A stretch of DNA of 13,315 bases from Desulfovibrio sp. Dsv1 (GTDB lineage Bacteria; Desulfobacterota; Desulfovibrionia; Desulfovibrionales; Desulfovibrionaceae): positions 1 through 13,315 of the forward strand of contig APFI01000031.1 in assembly GCA_000403945.1 (NCBI GenBank). Reading direction: 5' to 3'. The notes under the pieces are model-generated. The model searched no databases and was not told the DNA's origin. It was given only the letters and a program-made list of their open reading frames with translations. A program made the position numbers and the translations under genes. Below are positions 1-7,106 of this stretch, piece after piece (position 1 is the stretch's first letter; every line of letters starts with the position of its first letter).

Positions 1-99
1 ATGAATTTCAAAGTCAAGAAGTTTTTTTGCAATTGCTCTCCCACGGGATATGGCTATCAGCCGCAGCAACACCCGGGAGACCCTTCTTGCCTGCGACAT
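1..99 (-). CDS. 5' part of an unidentified gene, cut by the left window edge
   Basis: Reading the minus strand from the ATG at 99-97 gives 33 sense codons with no stop before the window ends at position 1, so only the N-terminus is present. A good Shine-Dalgarno sequence, AGGAG at 112-108, sits 8 bases before the ATG, which is the main reason to call it. The visible N-terminus begins MSQARRVSRVLLRLIA. It is rich in Arg and Lys with interspersed Leu, Ile and Val, like an amphipathic or cytoplasmic N-terminal helix, and it has no clear signal peptide. It follows the polysaccharide export gene on the same strand after 179 bp. A role in polysaccharide production or export is therefore possible but is only a guess from position. 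I do not recognise the family. Confidence 0.6.
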   Translation of the reverse strand, partial: MSQARRVSRVLLRLIAISRGRAIAKKLLDFEIH

Positions 100-107
100 T
101 AAACTTA

Positions 108-112
108 CTCCT
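108..112 (-). promoter_or_regulatory. Ribosome binding site of the left-edge gene
   Basis: AGGAG on the minus strand, 8 bases before the ATG at 99. It is one of the strongest Shine-Dalgarno matches in the window and fixes the start of the truncated gene. The rest of the gap between this gene and the upstream polysaccharide export gene (100-278) is comparatively AT-rich. It holds a 10 bp palindrome, CAGCGCGCTG, at 212-221, and I see no convincing promoter or terminator in it. Confidence 0.6.
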
Positions 113-278
113 ACCGCATGTTTTTACTGATATTTCTAGGCTCAAGATTCATTAACCGAAATTATGTCCGGCCGACTCAAGGACCGGCGCGGGATTGCCA
201 TGCATTACGACCAGCGCGCTGATACCTTCTTTTCGCCAATATGCCTCGTGCGCGCCGTTTTCTTGCAAGGACGAACGG

Positions 279-1835
279 TTATTGCAGAAAGGGCAGGCCG
301 AGCACCGCGCCCGTGGAGACCGCCACCTGCATAAGCACTTGGGAAATATCCTTGACGGCCTGCATGTTCTTGGATTCCACCTTGGGCAGCACCAGAATCT
401 GGTCGCCCGCCCTGATGGTGTCACCGTTCTGGGATACCGAGCCGTTCTGGTGCATGATCAGCACATGGTCCCGGTCGGCCCTATTGCTGTAGCCGCCCGC
501 GCCCTTGACGTAATCCCCGAGATCCTTGTTTTCGCTCCAGAGCATGGCCTGGGGCACCATGACCTCGCCGCTGACCAGCACCACGTCGCTCTTGTCGGGA
601 ATCACGATGACGTCGCCGTCCTCCAGCGCCAGCTTGCCGCTGGCCGCGTCGTTGTCCAGCACCACCACGCCTTCGGGTTCCGCGCTTTTGGCCCGCTCCA
701 CGAATTTGGCGATCATCTCCGCTTCCTTGGCCCGGATCTGCGATTCCTCGGAACTGGACGACGATGCCGTGAGCGCGGTTTCCTCCAGGCGGCGCAGGGA
801 GTCGGCAATGGCTTTTTTCTGCCGGGCGGCGACGCTCTTGCGCTTGATGTACATAGCCTTGAGATTGGCCCGTCCCGGCTCCACGGCGATGAAGTTCTGC
901 ACGTCCTCCAGGCGCGCGTCTCGATGCACCGGAAAGCGCGAGGTGCCGCGCACCGCACCCTGCACCTCAATCATTATGGTAGTGCCTGTGGCGTCAGCCA
1001 TGAACTGCACGCGGTCGCCGTCCTCAAGGGTAAGGTGGCGCAGTTCCTTGAGCGGCAGATAGGTGGCGTAGGGCGCGCCGTTGCGCGTACCGCTGAGGAA
1101 TATGTGCGAGGCCCGGCGTTCGGGTTCGGCCAGTTCCATGAGCGCCGCGCCCGTGGCCTGACCCTTGAGAAATTCAAAACGCGCGGCGTTGCGCACTGCG
1201 CCTGTGGCCGTGACAGTGGGACACTTTTCGCCCACCACCAGTGTGTCGCCTTCCAGCAGGCGCACGGCGGGCATTTCGCCCCGTCGCACAAAGGGATAGA
1301 GATCCAGGCTGCTGACCACGTTGCCGTCGCGCATCAGACGCACGACCCGGTAACTGCCGCGTGCCGGATCAATGCCGCCAGCCTTGTCCAGAAAGCTGAG
1401 CACCGGATCATTGGGCGAGCCAGTGTAGCGGCCCGGTTTGGCCACGCCGCCGGTCACAAAGACGGACACAGGCCGGGCGTCCAGCGGTGCCACGTAGACC
1501 TGGGTGCCGCCATGGCCGATGGTCGCCAGCTTGCTGCGCAGATTGTCCACCAGCTTGTCGTGGGCCAGACCGGCCACGAACAGGGAACCCACTTCCGGCA
1601 GGTTGATACGGCCCTGCGCATCCACAGTGAAGGTGTCATCCACATTGAGGGCATCGCCCCAGAAGCGCAACACCACACGGTCGCCGGGGGCCACCACGCC
1701 GCCATCCTGGCCTTTGGCAAAATTGCCTTGGAAAAGATTGGCCCCGTAGGGCTGCACATTGTCGGCGGACTGGGCGTTCCCGCAGACAAGGCCGACAAGA
1801 AGAAACGCAAGAAAAACGCGGAATGAGCAGAGCAT
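279..1835 (-). CDS. Polysaccharide biosynthesis/export protein with several SLBB domains (KpsD/Wza-type)
   Basis: A 518-residue exported protein, expected to form or gate the outer-membrane/periplasmic channel for capsular or extracellular polysaccharide. The N-terminus (MLCSFRVFLAFLLVGLVCG, then AQSA) reads as a signal peptide. No lipobox is evident, which is closer to KpsD than to lipoprotein Wza. Residues about 47-118 form the Poly_export segment (VVAPGDRVVLRFWG onward). SLBB-like beta-grasp repeats start near 122 (VSVFVTGGVAKPGRY), 207, 288 (IEVQGAVRG) and 418 (VLVSGEVMVPQAM). A charged helical stretch with a five-Ser run (about 330-383) separates the third and fourth. The C-terminus is an amphipathic or hydrophobic helix. 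The start at 1835 was chosen because the signal peptide begins there; it lacks a clear ribosome binding site. An in-frame ATG at 1934 would give an N-terminus that does not look like a signal peptide. The family is clear; the exact subtype and the polysaccharide are inferred or unknown. Confidence 0.85.
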   Translation of the reverse strand: MLCSFRVFLAFLLVGLVCGNAQSADNVQPYGANLFQGNFAKGQDGGVVAPGDRVVLRFWGDALNVDDTFTVDAQGRINLPEVGSLFVAGLAHDKLVDNLRSKLATIGHGGTQVYVAPLDARPVSVFVTGGVAKPGRYTGSPNDPVLSFLDKAGGIDPARGSYRVVRLMRDGNVVSSLDLYPFVRRGEMPAVRLLEGDTLVVGEKCPTVTATGAVRNAARFEFLKGQATGAALMELAEPERRASHIFLSGTRNGAPYATYLPLKELRHLTLEDGDRVQFMADATGTTIMIEVQGAVRGTSRFPVHRDARLEDVQNFIAVEPGRANLKAMYIKRKSVAARQKKAIADSLRRLEETALTASSSSSEESQIRAKEAEMIAKFVERAKSAEPEGVVVLDNDAASGKLALEDGDVIVIPDKSDVVLVSGEVMVPQAMLWSENKDLGDYVKGAGGYSNRADRDHVLIMHQNGSVSQNGDTIRAGDQILVLPKVESKNMQAVKDISQVLMQVAVSTGAVLGLPFLQ

Positions 1836-1862
1836 AGTATCTGTGTGTGCGCCATTTGTGAA

Positions 1863-1893
1863 AATACTGCCGTGCGGCGCTGCGAGCAGTATT
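1863..1893. repeat. Inverted repeat upstream of the polysaccharide export gene
   Basis: Perfect 8 bp arms AATACTGC (1863-1870) and GCAGTATT (1886-1893) separated by 15 bp. It starts 28 bp before the export gene's start codon. It could be an operator for a dimeric regulator or, if transcribed, a 5' leader hairpin. No T-run follows, so it is not a typical intrinsic terminator. Confidence 0.5.
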
Positions 1894-1957
1894 GCAGAGC
1901 GATGATCAGGTGTATTGGAACTGAGCGGGGTCATTTGAGATTTTTTGTCTCTTGGCA

Positions 1958-1973
1958 GGCAACAGGCGGTCCA
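1958..1973 (-). promoter_or_regulatory. Possible sigma-54 (-24/-12) promoter of the polysaccharide export gene
   Basis: On the minus strand this reads TGGACCGCCTGTTGCC. It has the invariant GG and GC with exactly 10 bases between them, plus the TTGC block of the sigma-54 consensus TGGCACG-N4-TTGCA; the mismatches are at two -24 positions and the last base. Transcription would begin near 1947 and leave a leader of about 112 bases before the ATG at 1835. Such matches occur by chance, no enhancer-binding-protein site was identified, and no sigma-70-type promoter is clearly better. Confidence 0.3.
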
Positions 1974-1978
1974 GAGAA

Positions 1979-2005
1979 CAAAAGACGCCTTTGGGGGGCA
2001 GCCCC
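1979..2005 (-). terminator. Possible weak terminator after dapB
   Basis: Immediately after the dapB stop the minus strand can fold into two small stem-loops. One is GGGG-CTG-CCCC (2005-1995). The other is CAAAGG-CGT-CTTTTG (1993-1979) with A-T and one wobble pair. The T-run is short and sits inside the second stem, so this is a poor match to an intrinsic terminator. Position argues for it: the next gene has its own long upstream region. Confidence 0.25.
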
Positions 2006-2784
2006 TAAAATGTGTCCCGCATGCTGTAAAGCCTGCCCGGCTTCTGTTGCGCCAGCCAGGCGGCGGCGCGCAGGGTGCCCTGGGCGAAATTTTCGCGCGA
2101 GTGGGCATGATGGCTCACTTCGATGCGTTCTCCGGGTCCCATGAGGTACACGGTATGCACACCCACCACATCGCCGCCCCGGACGGCCTGAATGCCGATC
2201 TGGACCTTGGGCCGCTCACCGATGATGCCGTCGCGGGACGAGCAGCGCACGTTCGGGAGCTTCCAGCCGCGGGCCTCGGCCAGGCATTCGCCCAAAGTCA
2301 GGGCCGTACCGCTGGGGGAGTCCTTTTTGCGGTTGTGGTGCAGTTCCACCATTTCAATATCGTAGCTGTCGCCCAAGGCCTTGGTCAGCTCCGGCAGGAT
2401 TTTCAGCAGCACGTTAACGCCGATGCTCATATTTGAGGACCAGAAGATGGGCGTTTTGGCGGCCAGAGCGCGCAGCTCATCCTTTTGTTCCTCGGTGAAG
2501 CCCGTGGTGCCTACAACCAGGGCGTGTCCGCTTTGGGCCGCCACGCGCGCCGAATGCAGGCTGACCGCCGGGGCCGTGAAATCGATGATCACCGCGCCCG
2601 GAGCCTGCGGCAGCAGAGCTTCCAGATCATTGGTCACCGGGCAATCCGTTCCGGCCAGGGCGTCCAGATGCTCTTTGATGTCCACCAAACCGGCCAACCT
2701 GTATTTCGGGTCAACGGCCACAAGACCGCTGATGGTTCTGCCCATGCGCCCGTTGGCGCCCACAACGACAATGCCTGTGCTCAT
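2005..2784 (-). CDS. dapB: 4-hydroxy-tetrahydrodipicolinate reductase DapB
   Basis: A cytoplasmic NAD(P)H-dependent reductase of the diaminopimelate/lysine pathway, acting on hydroxy-tetrahydrodipicolinate. At 259 residues it has normal family length. The Rossmann nucleotide-binding motif GANGRMGR is at 9-16 and GTTGF at 92-96. The substrate and catalytic signature HHNRKKDSPSGTA (149-161) contains the expected His-His and Lys153; the C-terminal dimerisation part (IQAVRGGDVVGVHTV onward) is intact. The start at 2784 gives MSTGIVVVGANG, the usual distance to the Rossmann motif, and leaves 7 bp after the ligA stop. An alternative ATG at 2805 has a GAGG 11 bases upstream; it would add 7 residues and overlap ligA by 14 bp. 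Last gene of the uvrB-ligA-dapB unit. Confidence 0.95.
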   Translation of the reverse strand: MSTGIVVVGANGRMGRTISGLVAVDPKYRLAGLVDIKEHLDALAGTDCPVTNDLEALLPQAPGAVIIDFTAPAVSLHSARVAAQSGHALVVGTTGFTEEQKDELRALAAKTPIFWSSNMSIGVNVLLKILPELTKALGDSYDIEMVELHHNRKKDSPSGTALTLGECLAEARGWKLPNVRCSSRDGIIGERPKVQIGIQAVRGGDVVGVHTVYLMGPGERIEVSHHAHSRENFAQGTLRAAAWLAQQKPGRLYSMRDTF

Positions 2785-2791
2785 TATGGTT

Positions 2792-4942
2792 TCACTCGCT
2801 TGCATCCAAGGTTATTCCCGAGGCGGCGAGCAATGCGCGAAAGCCCGCCTCGTCCAGCACGGCGACGCCCAAGGCCTGCGCCTTGTCCAGTTTGCCGCCC
2901 GGTTTGTCGCCCACCACCAGATAATCCAATTCCTTGTTCACGCTGCCCGCCAGAACGGCTCCGGCGGCTTCGGCCAGACGCTGCGCCCCGCCGCGCGGCA
3001 GGGACAGCGAACCGGTGAACAGTACATTTTTGCCCTGTAACGGCCCGTCCCGCGTCGCATCCAGGCCGTTCTCCGTCCCGCCGGACGGGACAAGCGGGAC
3101 AGGAGGGCTTTTGGGCCAAAGCCCCAATTCGCGAAAACGAGCCAGTTGCGCCCGGTTGGCCGGGCTTTCAAAAAAGTTGCGGATGGAGGCCGCCACCTCC
3201 GGCCCCACGTCCGGCAGGGCCTGCAAGGTTTCCCTATCGGCCCGGCCCAGTTCGTCCAGGTCGCGGAACTGCCCGGCCAGCAGGCGCGCGGTCTGTTCGC
3301 CCACATGCCGGATGCCCAGGGCGCTGATCAGGCGCGGCAAGGTGGCGGTGCGCCGGGCCTCGTCCAGAGCGTCCACAAACTTTTGGGCCAGCACCTCGCC
3401 CATGCGCTCAAAACCCAGTAGTTCTTCCGCCTTCAGTGTAAACAGATCCGCGAGAGATTGCACCCGGCCCGCGTTCACCAGTTGCGCGATCCATTTCCGG
3501 CCCACGCCCTGGATATCCAGACCGGCCTTGGAGACAAAATGACTGATGGCGCACAGGCGCACCGCCGGACAGGAGAGGTTGTCGCAACGCCAGGCCGCCT
3601 CACCGGGTTCGCGGTGCACGGTTTCTCCGCAGGCCGGGCAGGTGTGCGGAAAAACGAATTCCACGGCCTTGGGCGGGCGTTTGGCCAGCACCGGCCCCGC
3701 CACCTCAGGAATCACGTCCCCGGCGCGCTGTACCATGACCGTATCGCCCACGCGCACGTCACGGGCGCGGATTTCATCCTCATTGTGCAGGGTGGCCCGC
3801 GACACCATGACCCCGCCCACAGGCACCGGCTCCAGCACGGCCACGGGCGTGAGCACGCCGGTGCGCCCCACCTGTATGTCAATGCCCTTCAGCAGGGTTT
3901 CGGCCTGCATGGCCGGAAACTTGAAGGCCACAGCGAAGCGCGGCGCGCGGGCCGTGAAGCCCAGAGCCTCCTGCGCCTCCAGATTGTCCTGTTTGGCCAC
4001 GGCCCCGTCGATTTCCATGGAGAAATCCCGGCGGTGCTCACGCACCCGGGCCGCATAGGCCTCCACTTCGTCTGGACCAGCGCAGAGCCTGCCTTCGGGC
4101 GGGGTCAGGAAACCATAGGCTGTCAGGCGCTCCATGAGTTCATGCTGGGACGAACAGGGCTCCGCCGGAGCCCAGTCCGTCTCGCCCAGGCTGTAGGCCA
4201 GAAAGCGCAACGGACGAGATTCGGCAATGGAAATGTCCAGCTGACGCAACGTGCCTGCGGCGGCGTTGCGCGGATTGGCGAAGACTTTCCGGCCCAAAGC
4301 CTGCTGCTGCTTGTTGAGATCCGCGAAATCCTTTTTGAACATGACCACTTCGCCGCGCACTTCCAGGCGGGACGGAAAAGGCCCCTCCCCGCGCAGACGC
4401 AGGGGCACGGTGCGAATGGTGCGCACGGCCTCGGTGACCACCTCGCCCGTTTCGCCGTCACCACGGGTCAGGGCTTCGCGCAGCACGCCGTCCACATAGA
4501 TGATTTCCAGCGCCAAGCCGTCCAGCTTGGGATCGCACCAGAAGTCCAGCGGCAGGGGGCCGTTAAGCTCCGCATCCCAGGCGCGCCGCATGCGCTCTAC
4601 AAAGTCGTGCCAGTCTTCGTCGGAAAAGACGTTGTCCAGGCCGTACATCCGGCGTCTGTGCCCTTTCTTGGCCAGACCGTCCAGCAAGCCGCCGCCCACG
4701 CGCAAGGTGGGTGAATGCGGACTGCGCAGGCCTGGCCAGCGCTCTTCCAGGTCTGTCAGCTCCCGGAACAGGGCATCGTACTGCTCGTCGCTGATCTCCG
4801 GCGCGTCCAGCGTGTGATACAGATAATTATGGCGCTCCAGTTCGGCGCTGAGCCAGCGGGCCCGTTCCCGCTCCTCCGCCGAAGGCTGCGGTGCGAAAAA
4901 GGAATGCTGTTCATTCTTCGAAGAAGTATTCCGGCGGGGCAT
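2792..4942 (-). CDS. ligA: NAD+-dependent DNA ligase LigA
   Basis: Seals 3'-OH/5'-phosphate nicks in replication and repair using NAD+. The 716 residues carry the full domain order. The Ia domain has the motif HNYLYHTLDAPEISDEQYD (about 38-56). The adenylation domain has nucleophile Lys139 in PKLDG, RGE at 196-198, IDGAVAK (311-317) and FKFPA (340-344). The OB fold follows, then the zinc finger with Cys435, Cys438, Cys453 and Cys458. Helix-hairpin-helix repeats follow (about 470-590), and a BRCT domain (about 636-706). The residue two before the nucleophile is Asp137, where the family usually has Glu. A Pro/Gly-rich linker (about 609-635) precedes the BRCT, and the N-terminus is some 20 residues longer than E. 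coli LigA. The start at 4942 has AAAGG 8 bases upstream. It lies 64 bp after uvrB. Confidence 0.97.
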   Translation of the reverse strand: MPRRNTSSKNEQHSFFAPQPSAEERERARWLSAELERHNYLYHTLDAPEISDEQYDALFRELTDLEERWPGLRSPHSPTLRVGGGLLDGLAKKGHRRRMYGLDNVFSDEDWHDFVERMRRAWDAELNGPLPLDFWCDPKLDGLALEIIYVDGVLREALTRGDGETGEVVTEAVRTIRTVPLRLRGEGPFPSRLEVRGEVVMFKKDFADLNKQQQALGRKVFANPRNAAAGTLRQLDISIAESRPLRFLAYSLGETDWAPAEPCSSQHELMERLTAYGFLTPPEGRLCAGPDEVEAYAARVREHRRDFSMEIDGAVAKQDNLEAQEALGFTARAPRFAVAFKFPAMQAETLLKGIDIQVGRTGVLTPVAVLEPVPVGGVMVSRATLHNEDEIRARDVRVGDTVMVQRAGDVIPEVAGPVLAKRPPKAVEFVFPHTCPACGETVHREPGEAAWRCDNLSCPAVRLCAISHFVSKAGLDIQGVGRKWIAQLVNAGRVQSLADLFTLKAEELLGFERMGEVLAQKFVDALDEARRTATLPRLISALGIRHVGEQTARLLAGQFRDLDELGRADRETLQALPDVGPEVAASIRNFFESPANRAQLARFRELGLWPKSPPVPLVPSGGTENGLDATRDGPLQGKNVLFTGSLSLPRGGAQRLAEAAGAVLAGSVNKELDYLVVGDKPGGKLDKAQALGVAVLDEAGFRALLAASGITLDASE

Positions 4943-4975
4943 AAGAGAAGCCTTTGGGATGCGCGATGTTCGCGG

Positions 4976-4990
4976 CGGGCCGAAAGCCCG
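4976..4990 (-). other. Small stem-loop between uvrB and ligA
   Basis: Minus-strand CGGGC-TTTCG-GCCCG lies between the uvrB stop and the ligA ribosome binding site. No T-run follows on the minus strand, so it is unlikely to be an intrinsic terminator. It might be an intercistronic RNA processing or stability structure, or chance in GC-rich DNA. Confidence 0.3.
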
Positions 4991-5006
4991 TCCACTCGCG
5001 CGGCCT

Positions 5007-7040
5007 TTATTCGGGCAGAGCTATGAGCCGGGCGCGCAAGGCGCGGATGCGGTCACGCAGTTCCGCAGCCTGTTCAAATTCCAGATCACGCGCGGCCCGG
5101 CGCATTTCCTTTTCCAGCTTGAGCACCAGGGCCGCCGTATCCTCGGCGGTGAGCGGCGCGGCATCGGCAGTGGCCCTGTCTTTGCCGCGCCCCCGGCCCC
5201 GGCCCCTGACCGCATCGTCATCCACATACAGAATATCCAGCGGAGATTCAAGGCTTTTTGTGGTGCTGCGGGGCGTGATGCAGTGCTCTTCGTTGTAGGA
5301 CGTCTGCTTGGCGTGGCGGCGGGCCGTCTCGTCCATGGCCGCCTTCATGGAGGCCGTCACCCTGTCGGCGTAAAGGATCACCCGGCCCCGGGCGTTACGC
5401 GCGGCGCGGCCGAAAGTTTGGATCAACGAACCGGTGGAACGCAGAAAACCCTCCTTGTCCGCATCCAGAATGCAGACCAGGGAGACTTCCGGGATGTCCA
5501 GGCCCTCGCGCAACAGATTGATGCCAACCAGCACGTCGAATTCGCCCGTGCGCAAGGCCCGGATGATCTGCAGGCGCTCCAGGGTTTCGATATCCGAATG
5601 CAGGTAGCGCGCCTTGACACCCATATTGCAGCAGTATTCGGTGAGGTCTTCGGCCATGCGCTTGGTCAGGGTGGTCACCAGCACGCGCTCGCCGCGCGTG
5701 CCCATAGCCCGGCACTCGCTCAGCAGATCCTCCATTTGCCCCTTGACCGGGCGGATTTCCACTTCCGGGTCCACCAGGCCGGTGGGACGGATGATCTGTT
5801 CGGCCACAAGGCCTTGGGCCTGGTCCAGCTCATAGCGGCCCGGCGTGGCCGAAACGTACACCACCTGATTGAGCAGAGAGGTGAACTCGTCAAACTGCAA
5901 AGGCCGGTTGTCCAGGGCCGAGGGCAGGCGGAAGCCATAGTCCACCAGGGTTTGCTTGCGCGAACGGTCGCCCTTGTACATGCCGCCCACCTGGGGCACG
6001 GTGATGTGCGATTCATCAATGAACAGCAGGAAATCGCGCGGAAAGTAATTGAGCAGACAGGATGGCGGCTCGCCGGGCTTGCGGCCGTCCAGATGGCGGG
6101 TATAGTTTTCGATGCCGTTGCAGTAGCCCAGCTCTTCAATCATCTCCAGATCCAGCTGGGTGCGCTGTTCCAGGCGCTGGGCTTCCACCAGCTTGCCGTG
6201 TTCCTTGAAGGACGTGAGGCGCGCGGCCAGCTCGTCGCGGATGTCGCTGGCGGCGCGCTTCAGATTATCCTGGGCCGAAACAAAGTGGCTGGCCGGATAG
6301 AGCACGGTTTTCCCCACCTCGGCCAGCACTTCGCCGGTGAGTGGGTCAATTTCGCGCATGGCGTCGATGTCGTCGCCAAAAAATTCCAGACGCAGCGCCC
6401 GTTCATGATGATAGGCCGGAATGATTTCCAAGGCGTCGCCGCGCACCCGGAAAGTGCCGCGGTGGAAATCGTAATCGTTGCGCTCGTAATGCACTTCCAC
6501 CAAACGGCCGATCAGGTCGTCCATGGGCAGGCGTTGCCCCACTTCCACGGGAATAACCATCTTGGCGTAGTATTCCGGCGAACCCAGACCATAGATGCAG
6601 GACACCGAAGCCACAATGACCACGTCGCGCCGGGTCAGCAGGGCATGGGTGGCCGCGTGGCGCAGCTTGTCGATATTGTCGTTGATGGAGGAATCTTTCT
6701 CGATATAGGTGTCCGAAGCCGGCACATAGGCTTCGGGCTGGTAGTAGTCGTAATAGCTCACGAAATATTCCACGGCGTTACGCGGAAAAAGTTCGCGGAA
6801 TTCATTGTAGAGCTGGGCCGCCAGAGTTTTGTTGGGTGCGAGGACCAGGGCCGGGCGGTTGCAGCGGGCGATCACGTTGGCCATGGTGAAGGTCTTGCCC
6901 GAGCCGGTCACGCCCAGCAGCACTTGGGCCGGTACGCCGGACAGGATATTCTCGGTCAGCGCGGCAATGGCCTCTGGCTGATCGCCCATGGGCATGTAGT
7001 CGGTCTGCAAACTGAAGGGAATGATTGCTTTATCTTCCAT
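5007..7040 (-). CDS. uvrB: Excinuclease ABC subunit UvrB
   Basis: The DNA-damage-verifying helicase subunit of nucleotide excision repair; it is loaded by UvrA and recruits UvrC. The 677 residues match the family (E. coli about 673). Walker A GVTGSGKT is at 43-50. The Tyr-rich beta-hairpin that clamps DNA spans about 92-107 (YFVSYYDYYQPEAYVP), and DESH is at 342-345. The helicase motifs INLLREGLDIPEVS (507-520) and QTFGRAARNARG (541-552) are present. A C-terminal UVR domain for UvrC binding occupies about 634-670 (LEKEMRRAARDLEFEQAAELR). The linker before it contains an unusual RGRGRGRGK run (612-620). The reading frame stays open far upstream, but homology begins at MEDKAIIPFSLQTDY, hence the start at 7040. 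No strong ribosome binding site is seen there. The next ATG upstream, at 7085, would add 15 residues. First gene of the uvrB-ligA-dapB unit. Confidence 0.97.
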   Translation of the reverse strand: MEDKAIIPFSLQTDYMPMGDQPEAIAALTENILSGVPAQVLLGVTGSGKTFTMANVIARCNRPALVLAPNKTLAAQLYNEFRELFPRNAVEYFVSYYDYYQPEAYVPASDTYIEKDSSINDNIDKLRHAATHALLTRRDVVIVASVSCIYGLGSPEYYAKMVIPVEVGQRLPMDDLIGRLVEVHYERNDYDFHRGTFRVRGDALEIIPAYHHERALRLEFFGDDIDAMREIDPLTGEVLAEVGKTVLYPASHFVSAQDNLKRAASDIRDELAARLTSFKEHGKLVEAQRLEQRTQLDLEMIEELGYCNGIENYTRHLDGRKPGEPPSCLLNYFPRDFLLFIDESHITVPQVGGMYKGDRSRKQTLVDYGFRLPSALDNRPLQFDEFTSLLNQVVYVSATPGRYELDQAQGLVAEQIIRPTGLVDPEVEIRPVKGQMEDLLSECRAMGTRGERVLVTTLTKRMAEDLTEYCCNMGVKARYLHSDIETLERLQIIRALRTGEFDVLVGINLLREGLDIPEVSLVCILDADKEGFLRSTGSLIQTFGRAARNARGRVILYADRVTASMKAAMDETARRHAKQTSYNEEHCITPRSTTKSLESPLDILYVDDDAVRGRGRGRGKDRATADAAPLTAEDTAALVLKLEKEMRRAARDLEFEQAAELRDRIRALRARLIALPE

Positions 7041-7065
7041 AGGGATCAATTTTGGGATAAAAGGA

Positions 7066-7094
7066 ATAATGTTAGAGCACGCCATACAAAACAA
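7066..7094 (-). promoter_or_regulatory. Possible sigma-70-type promoter of uvrB
   Basis: On the minus strand, TTGTTT (7094-7089) and CATTAT (7071-7066) are separated by 17 bp, matching the consensus at 3 of 6 and 4 of 6 positions. They lie in the AT-rich 66 bp gap between divergent uvrB and the plus-strand gene at 7107. The predicted start near 7058 would leave a leader of about 18 bases. No LexA-type box was recognised in the gap. Confidence 0.3.
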
Positions 7095-7106
7095 ACAGGA
7101 ACCATT

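Noticed and set aside
152..424. Minus-strand 90-codon frame running past the 3' end of the export gene
   Set aside because: Most of it is out of frame within the export gene. The tail beyond 278 has no start signal or recognised motif, and a frameshifted C-terminus is not needed because the protein ends naturally.
195..1826. Plus-strand 543-codon open frame opposite the polysaccharide export gene
   Set aside because: Shadow of a conserved minus-strand gene; His- and Ala-rich with no family motifs. Such frames are expected from third-position GC bias.
3458..4714. Plus-strand 418-codon open frame opposite ligA
   Set aside because: Same shadow pattern; ligA carries every conserved motif on the other strand.
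4976..4990. Stem-loop between uvrB and ligA as a transcription terminator
   Set aside because: Only a 5 bp stem and no T-run after it on the transcribed strand; same-direction genes with a short gap favour read-through.
4959..7106. Very long plus-strand open frame antisense to uvrB, continuous with the 7107 gene
   Set aside because: The antisense part has His/Gln/Gly-rich shadow composition and lies opposite a full-length conserved uvrB. Only the part from the ATG at 7107 has a ribosome binding site and protein-like sequence.
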